Shown: in pieces, positions 59,766 to 64,000 of the stretch | Numbering within the stretch: position 1 is the stretch's first letter | Layout of the letters: each line of letters starts with the position of its first letter | From: Leifsonia sp. Root227 | Lineage (GTDB): Bacteria > Actinomycetota > Actinomycetes > Actinomycetales > Microbacteriaceae | Length of the DNA: 64,000 bases | Assembly: GCF_001428745.1 (NCBI RefSeq) | Contig: NZ_LMIO01000004.1 | Span: 806,001-870,000 of the forward strand | Reading direction: 5' to 3' | Translations under genes and position numbers: made by a program | The notes under the pieces: model-generated | What the model was told of the DNA's origin: nothing | What the model saw: the letters and a program-made list of their open reading frames with translations, nothing else | The model's database searches: none

Positions 59766-60103
59766 GCGAGACGCGCGCGGCGGACGACGCCTCCGTCGAG
59801 GGGTCGACGGCCGCTCTGGCCTCCAGCATCCTCGCCGTCCCCGGCGTCGACACGCTCTACCCGGCCGCCAGCCCGCTCGGCCAGGTGGCCACCGCGATCG
59901 GGTCTGCTCTCACGACGGGAGCGGTGCAGCAGGAGGACGTGCTGGTTGCGGGGGACCGCATCCGCATCCGGATCGGAGTGGACGGTATGGAGCCTGCCGC
60001 GGAGGTGTGCCGCCGCGTCTACGACGTCGCGAGCGCGTGGGCGGCGTCGTCCGGGCGCGCCGGCGCGGTCATCGACGTCACGGCGGCGACGATCGGGGCG
60101 TGA
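59762..60103 (+). CDS. Small Asp23-like protein downstream of the sigma/anti-sigma pair
   Basis: The 113-residue protein has LASSILAVPGVDTLYPAA and a later VAGDRIRIRIGVDGMEPAAEVCRRVYDVASAW, matching the N-terminal and central pattern of short Asp23/Gls24 relatives. It overlaps the previous gene by four bases. It is the last gene of the three-gene sigma operon and ends seven bases before the ArsR operator at 60110. Confidence 0.65.
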   Translation: MSETRAADDASVEGSTAALASSILAVPGVDTLYPAASPLGQVATAIGSALTTGAVQQEDVLVAGDRIRIRIGVDGMEPAAEVCRRVYDVASAWAASSGRAGAVIDVTAATIGA

Positions 60104-60109
60104 CCGAAC

Positions 60110-60149
60110 TAATCGCAGAATTTATTCTGCAGAATCAATTCTGCGATTA
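60110..60149. promoter_or_regulatory. 40-bp palindromic operator of the ArsR-type gene
   Basis: Two GCAGAAT-N2-ATTCTGC sites (60115-60130 and 60129-60144) overlap by two bases inside a 40-bp palindrome bounded by TAATC and GATTA, with one mismatched pair. The -10-like TAGACT (60148-60153) overlaps its right edge, so a bound repressor would block transcription. It is the clearest operator in the window. Confidence 0.85.
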
Positions 60150-60160
60150 GACTCTCTCGC

Positions 60161-60778
60161 ATGAGCACCCTCCCCGGCTGGATCGAACCCGCCAGTGACG
60201 ACGTCCTCACGCCGAACGCGCTGCGCGGCCTCGCAAACCCCATCCGGTTGCAGCTGCTCGACCTGCTGCAGGCGGACGGCCCGGCGACCGCCACCGGGTT
60301 GGGGGAGCGGCTGGGGTTGTCCACCGGGGTGCTCAGCTACCACCTGCGGGTGCTCGCCTCGCACGGGTTCATCGTCGAGGACAGCGAGCGGGGCACGGGC
60401 AGAGACCGGTGGTGGAAGGCGGCGAAACGGTCGACGTCGTTCACCTTCCGGATGCCGGAGGACGCGGACGGCCACGACACGGCCGGCGCGACCGAGCAGG
60501 CCGCGCAGTTCCTCCGCCTGGTCGCCGAGCAGTCGCACCGCCGCACCATCGCCTTCATCGACTCGGTGGCCGGTCAGGTCGATGAGCTCGCCGAGTCGCC
60601 CTGGACGGTGACCGACCTGCCGCTCCGGCTCACGCCGGACGAGGCGCGTGCGCTGCGCAGTGAGGTGCAGGAGCTGCTCGTGCGCTACCGCCGCGATCCC
60701 GCCACCCCGGATGCGCCTGGCACCGTGCGCGCTCATGTCGCGTTCCAGCTCGTGCCTGAGAGCCAGCGGCCGGAATGA
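60161..60778 (+). CDS. ArsR-type winged-helix transcriptional regulator
   Basis: The 205-residue protein has an N-terminal winged helix: LTPNALRGLANPIRLQLLDLLQADGP, TATGLGERLGLSTGVLSYHLRVLASHGFI and the wing DSERGTGRDRWWKAA. The C-terminal 110 residues form a helical ligand domain seen in HTH_20-type regulators next to exporters. The message is probably leaderless (TAGACT, then seven bases to the ATG). It is coupled (ATGA) to the MFS exporter and very likely represses its own operon through 60110-60149. Confidence 0.92.
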   Translation: MSTLPGWIEPASDDVLTPNALRGLANPIRLQLLDLLQADGPATATGLGERLGLSTGVLSYHLRVLASHGFIVEDSERGTGRDRWWKAAKRSTSFTFRMPEDADGHDTAGATEQAAQFLRLVAEQSHRRTIAFIDSVAGQVDELAESPWTVTDLPLRLTPDEARALRSEVQELLVRYRRDPATPDAPGTVRAHVAFQLVPESQRPE

Positions 60779-62103
60779 TGCCCTCCGGCGCTGGGCGGGA
60801 CGACGGGGCGGACAGGCCGCAGCGTCGGCGGACGCTCGCGCTGCACGGACTGGTCGGCGCCTGCTTCGCCTCGGGGCTGGGCACCGCGATGGCCGCGGTG
60901 GCCGTTCCCTGGCTGGTGCTGGAGCTGACGGGCAGCGCCGTCCTGACGGGGGTCGTCGGGTTCGCGCAGCTGGCGCCGTACGTGCTCCTCCAGGCGACCG
61001 CCGGTCCGCTCGTCGACCGTGCCGGTCTGCGCCGCTCCATGCTGGTGGGCAACACGATCGCCGCGGTCGCGATCGGGGTCGCGGCAGCCGTCGTCGCGTT
61101 CCACGCCGCCGGTCCGCACGCCGGTGCCTCCGCCAGTGCCTCGGCCGGGTTCTGGCCCCTCGCGGTCCTGGTCGCGGTGTCGGGGGCGGCGCGGGGCCTT
61201 GCGGATGCTGCGACCGCCCCGCTCGTCCCTGTCGTCGCCGAGGCGGCGCGGATGCCGATCGAACGCGCGACGGGCGTGTACGCGGCAGGTAACCGCGGTG
61301 CGCTCCTGGTCGGTATGCCGCTCGGCGGTGCGCTCGTCGCCCTCGTCGGAGCCGGCGGCGTGCTCGTCGTCGATGCGCTGGCGTTCTGCGTCGCCGTCGT
61401 CATCGTCGCCTGTGTGGTCCCTGCGGTCGCAGGGCAGCCGGGAGAGGCGACCGGTTCGCTCGGGTTGCGCACCTACGCGCACCAACTCGCCGAGGGGATG
61501 CGGTTCCTCCGCACCGACCGGCTGCTGCTGGGGATCGTCGCGATGGTCGCAGTCACCAACCTGCTGGATGAGGCGCTCACCTCGGTGCTCCTGCCGGTCT
61601 GGGCCAGCGACCGCGGCCACGGCTCGGCGGCGTTCGGGCTGATCGGCGGCGCGCTCGGGCTGGGCGCCCTGATCGGCGTGATGCTCGGAGCGTGGCTCGG
61701 ACCCCGGCTGCCGCGCTGGGCCACATACGCGAGCTGCACCGTCCTGTCCGGCGCTCCACCGTTCTTCGCGCTCGCCGCCTGGTCGTCCGTCCCCGCTGTC
61801 CTGGCCGTGGCGGTGGTGTGCGGCGCGCTCGGCGGCGTCCTGAACCCGATCGTGGGCGCTGTGCAGTTCGAACGCATTCCGCCGAGGATGCACGCCCGCG
61901 TCCTCGGTGCTGTCAAGGCGAGCGCTTGGGTCGGCATCCCGTTCGGCTCGCTGCTCGGCGGAGCGCTTGCCGCAGCCGTCGGCCTCGCCGCCGCCCTGCT
62001 GCTGACCGGCGCGGCGATGCTCCTGATGACCCTCGCACCGTTCGTCTTCCCCGCCTGGCGCGGTCTCGACAGGACACCGCCGCCGGCACTCGCAAGTTCG
62101 TAG
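60775..62103 (+). CDS. MFS exporter (MFS_3 / macrolide-efflux-like)
   Basis: The 442-residue protein has 12 membrane helices. After a basic N-terminus, helix 1 (LHGLVGACFASGLGTAMAAVAVPWLVLELTGSA) and the loop GPLVDRAGLRRSMLVGNTIA are typical of MFS_3 drug exporters, as is the central AHQLAEGMRFLRTDRLLLGIV. It is the second gene of the ArsR operon and would export an unknown compound, the likely ligand of the repressor. The ATG at 60775 overlaps the ArsR stop; the next codon is also ATG. Confidence 0.9.
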   Translation: MMPSGAGRDDGADRPQRRRTLALHGLVGACFASGLGTAMAAVAVPWLVLELTGSAVLTGVVGFAQLAPYVLLQATAGPLVDRAGLRRSMLVGNTIAAVAIGVAAAVVAFHAAGPHAGASASASAGFWPLAVLVAVSGAARGLADAATAPLVPVVAEAARMPIERATGVYAAGNRGALLVGMPLGGALVALVGAGGVLVVDALAFCVAVVIVACVVPAVAGQPGEATGSLGLRTYAHQLAEGMRFLRTDRLLLGIVAMVAVTNLLDEALTSVLLPVWASDRGHGSAAFGLIGGALGLGALIGVMLGAWLGPRLPRWATYASCTVLSGAPPFFALAAWSSVPAVLAVAVVCGALGGVLNPIVGAVQFERIPPRMHARVLGAVKASAWVGIPFGSLLGGALAAAVGLAAALLLTGAAMLLMTLAPFVFPAWRGLDRTPPPALASS

Positions 62104-62147
62104 CCGTATCGCGAAACCGCGGGCGCTCCGCGCGAGCGGGCGAGAGT

Positions 62148-62470
62148 TCAGTTGGCGATCACCCGTGCCCGGCCGGCGAGGCAGCCGAACACGGCGAACA
62201 GACGTCGGCAAGTCGCGTTTGACCAGGGCTGGGAGCATCACGTTCAGGATGGCGGCGCCGAGCCGCGCCGCGCCGATCCGCAGCAGCGGCAGCCCTGGCA
62301 TCGACCGCACGACCAGGCCGAGCTCGAGGCCGGCGAGCGAGCGCCGGTCCAGATCGCTCGTGGCGACGACGAACGTCCCGTCCCGAGCGGGCGACGAGCA
62401 TCCCCGCGTGCACCAGGGGGCGCTGATCTACAACCCCATCGGTCTGGTCGGATAGACGAGCTCCGCCGTT
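62148..62470 (-). pseudogene. Decayed coding remnant, family not identified
   Basis: On the minus strand a frame with strong coding-like composition reads TFVVATSDLDRRSLAGLELG and VVRSMPGLPLLRIGAARLG, but it meets an in-frame TAG upstream (about 62430). After ALVKR a shift to another frame gives RRLFAVFGCLAGRARVIAN and a stop at 62148-62150. No start or ribosome site is apparent. It looks like the C-terminal end of a broken gene. I cannot name the family; sequencing error is an alternative for the frameshift. Confidence 0.4.
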
Positions 62471-62586
62471 CGGTTGACTCAACGGTGGGAACAATGGCCA
62501 CCGCATTCGCGCTCGTCCCTAGATCGACGGTTGGGGCTGTGCATCCACTTGGAAAGTGATGCCGAATCCGGCGCGCCCATTTAGCA

Positions 62587-62642
62587 ACCTTCAGGAATGA
62601 GCGTTATGGCGTCCACGATTCCGAGTCGGAGTACCTGAAGGT
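62587..62642 (+). promoter_or_regulatory. Inverted repeat ACCTTCAGG / CCTGAAGGT in the surface-gene leader
   Basis: ACCTTCAGG (62587-62595) and CCTGAAGGT (62634-62642) are perfect complements 38 bases apart, 40 bases before the ATG at 62683. As RNA they would close a large loop; as DNA they could be paired binding sites. No homology is recognised. Confidence 0.4.
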
Positions 62643-62682
62643 GCTTTGCAGCCTTTCATGAACCTCACGGGAGTGTCTACAA

Positions 62683-64000
62683 ATGATCAATATTTTACGA
62701 AGGCAGGCTACGAGCGCAATGGCTCCACCAGATCGGCGCCCGCGGCGCCGAACCCGCGTTGCGGGCGCCGGAACTGCGGCGGCTGTAATCGCGATAGGTG
62801 TGGTGGTCACCACGTCGCCCGCCGCCTATGCCGTTGACACTCCCGACGGATACCAGGTGCTTAGTGGTTGGACTGCAGACGCGGCAAGCTCATCCGTCGT
62901 GCTTGACCTCCCGGGCACTTTCGCGGGCAGCGGTGCACAGGCCGTTTACTCGTCGACCGATGGCTTCTCGACTCCCAGCGGAGATCCGACCATCACGAGG
63001 CTCGCGCCCACGGTAAGAGCGTTCGACCCGAACTGCGGAAGCATCGTCAATCCTGGGGACGCGCTCACTTGCGGATCTGCTACGTCGCGGCTGACGTTCT
63101 CGCAGCCATTGGTGAATCCGGTCATCAGGATGAACGGCGGAGGAGGCTCGCTTACTGCTCCGGCGGGCATCGACCCTGAAACTGGGCTAGTGGACGACCA
63201 CTACTGCGTCGTCAACCAGGCGAATGCTTCGATCACACAGGTGAATGGACAATCACCGGTTAGTGGTCAGGTCGAGATCAATACTCTTGGACAATCGTCC
63301 ACGTGGGATCCCACAACGCTGACCCTCGATGCGCCGCCCGTGTCGCTGGCCGACATGACGCAGGAGAAACGTTGTGACGTAGCGAACATCGACTCTGCGA
63401 CGATTGCGGGGAACTCCTACATTCAGATCCGGGGAGTAATCTCGAGCATCGACTTCAAGAGTTCGTTCCGTTCCACGATGTTGTACAACGACAGGGACAC
63501 GGTTCTCCGCCTCCCTATTGATGTTCCACCCGATCCTGGAGAGAATGCGAATGCTGCTGCGTCGGCTGCGGCGGATGCGAACGGGAACCCGGCTGCTGTT
63601 GCGGCAGGGAACGCGGATGCGTCCACCCAGGCGTCGGCTGCGGCGGATGTGACGAGTGCTGCTGCTTCACAGGCCGCCGCGAACGCGGATGCGTCCACAG
63701 ATGCGTCAGCTGATGTGTCGTCGGATGCGAATGCTGCTGCTCAGGCTGCTGCCGGTGCCGCTGGCAACGGGGACAACACGTCGAACACGCAGGGTGCTGC
63801 TTCGGCTGCTGCGAACGGTGACGCGACTGCTGCTGCTTCGGCCGCTGCTACCGCGGATGGGTCCTCGGACGCATCCGGTGGGGTACCGCCGGTACCGCCG
63901 CCGGCAGGGTACATTCCAGGTGGGCAGGTGGGATTCCCGCTCAGTGTGATTGCGCCGGTCGCGGACCTTTCGATTGAGAAGTCCGGTCCGATGATTGTTC
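62683..64000 (+). CDS. Large surface protein with Ala/Asp-rich region and DUF11-like start (partial)
   Basis: The frame is open to the end of the window (439 codons). It has a long N-terminus with an export segment (VAGAGTAAAVIAIGVVVTTSPAAYA, about residues 26-50) and a beta-rich domain with several Cys (about 51-285). An Ala/Asp/Asn/Ser low-complexity region follows (about 290-400; units such as NADASTDASAD), then a Pro/Gly hinge. The last visible residues (VADLSIEKSGPMIV) look like the start of a DUF11 repeat, typical of adhesins. GGGAG lies before the ATG. Codon 5 is TTA, very rare in this genome type, and GC is lower than elsewhere, suggesting transfer. Confidence 0.75.
   Translation, partial: MINILRRQATSAMAPPDRRPRRRTRVAGAGTAAAVIAIGVVVTTSPAAYAVDTPDGYQVLSGWTADAASSSVVLDLPGTFAGSGAQAVYSSTDGFSTPSGDPTITRLAPTVRAFDPNCGSIVNPGDALTCGSATSRLTFSQPLVNPVIRMNGGGGSLTAPAGIDPETGLVDDHYCVVNQANASITQVNGQSPVSGQVEINTLGQSSTWDPTTLTLDAPPVSLADMTQEKRCDVANIDSATIAGNSYIQIRGVISSIDFKSSFRSTMLYNDRDTVLRLPIDVPPDPGENANAAASAAADANGNPAAVAAGNADASTQASAAADVTSAAASQAAANADASTDASADVSSDANAAAQAAAGAAGNGDNTSNTQGAASAAANGDATAAASAAATADGSSDASGGVPPVPPPAGYIPGGQVGFPLSVIAPVADLSIEKSGPMIV

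Larger units (their letters stand above)
62104..62682. other. 579-bp region with a gene remnant and a leader of lower GC
   Basis: The first part (to about 62470) holds a minus-strand coding remnant described separately. The rest (62471-62682) is lower in GC and has no gene that I can support; it contains an inverted repeat at 62587-62642 and should hold the promoter of the surface-protein gene. Confidence 0.6.

Noticed and set aside
62159..62506. 115-codon minus-strand frame before the surface gene
   Set aside because: Its composition is Arg-rich and shadow-like; a different frame of the same strand looks more like real protein, so it was reported as a remnant instead.
1..64000. Insertion sequences, integrases, tRNA-linked attachment sites
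   Set aside because: No transposase or recombinase motifs and no tRNA-like cloverleaf were seen. The low-GC end at 62.5-64 kb is the only hint of transfer.

Overview
This is a 64 kb stretch of high-GC Gram-positive chromosome. Codon third positions are almost all G or C. Several genes appear to have leaderless promoters, and the exopolysaccharide machinery has a BY-kinase but no outer-membrane export proteins. The glyoxylate genes sit beside a RamB-type regulator. Together with a striking excess of the hexamer GGATGC, this suggests an actinobacterium of the Microbacteriaceae (Leifsonia-like); the family is an inference, not proven.

Region 1 (1-25.6 kb) is an exopolysaccharide (EPS) locus. 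It holds a priming sugar-phosphate transferase, six glycosyltransferases, a flippase, a polymerase, a Wzz/BY-kinase chain-length regulator and a low-molecular-weight tyrosine phosphatase. It also holds a polysaccharide deacetylase, an acyltransferase, a cytidylyltransferase and a CDP-alcohol phosphotransferase that may add polyol or glycerol phosphate groups. Two secreted modular proteins (a beta-helix protein and a PKD/LamG giant) share one domain. Similar inverted repeats recur upstream of EPS genes.

Region 2 (25.6-32.5 kb) has housekeeping and sensing genes: an SRAP/YedK abasic-site protein, an aldo/keto reductase, a LapA-like membrane protein, an ABC-2 exporter with its two-component system, and a GNAT acetyltransferase.

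Region 3 (32.5-46.3 kb) is the most interesting part: a compact locus that looks like a complete route for scavenging peptidoglycan amino sugars. A CUT1 ABC importer lacking its own ATPase brings in glycans. NamZ (exo-N-acetylmuramidase) and NagZ (N-acetylglucosaminidase), both without signal peptides, would cut them inside the cell. A BadF-type kinase would phosphorylate MurNAc. MurQ would split it into GlcNAc-6-P and D-lactate, and a Dld-II-like FAD/Fe-S dehydrogenase in the same operon would oxidise the D-lactate. An RpiR-family regulator sits at the divergent promoter. A tandem GNAT protein, a PIG-L deacetylase and a tiny 39-residue ORF are also included.

Region 4 (46.3-51.4 kb) is the glyoxylate shunt: ramB-like regulator, aceA and aceB, then a membrane coiled-coil protein. 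Region 5 (51.5-56 kb) is a sugar-utilisation module: a double TetR repressor divergent from an MFS/GPH transporter and a GH3 glycosidase. Region 6 (56-60.1 kb) is an envelope-stress module: CsbD, a five-gene overlapping Asp23/AmaP operon and, divergently, an ECF sigma factor followed by a probable anti-sigma/Asp23 fusion and a further small Asp23-like protein. Region 7 (60.1-62.1 kb) is an ArsR-type repressor with a large palindromic operator and its MFS exporter. The window ends in a decayed coding remnant and the start of a lower-GC, Ala/Asp-rich surface protein that runs off the end. I see no tRNA, rRNA, CRISPR array, transposase or integrase in the window.
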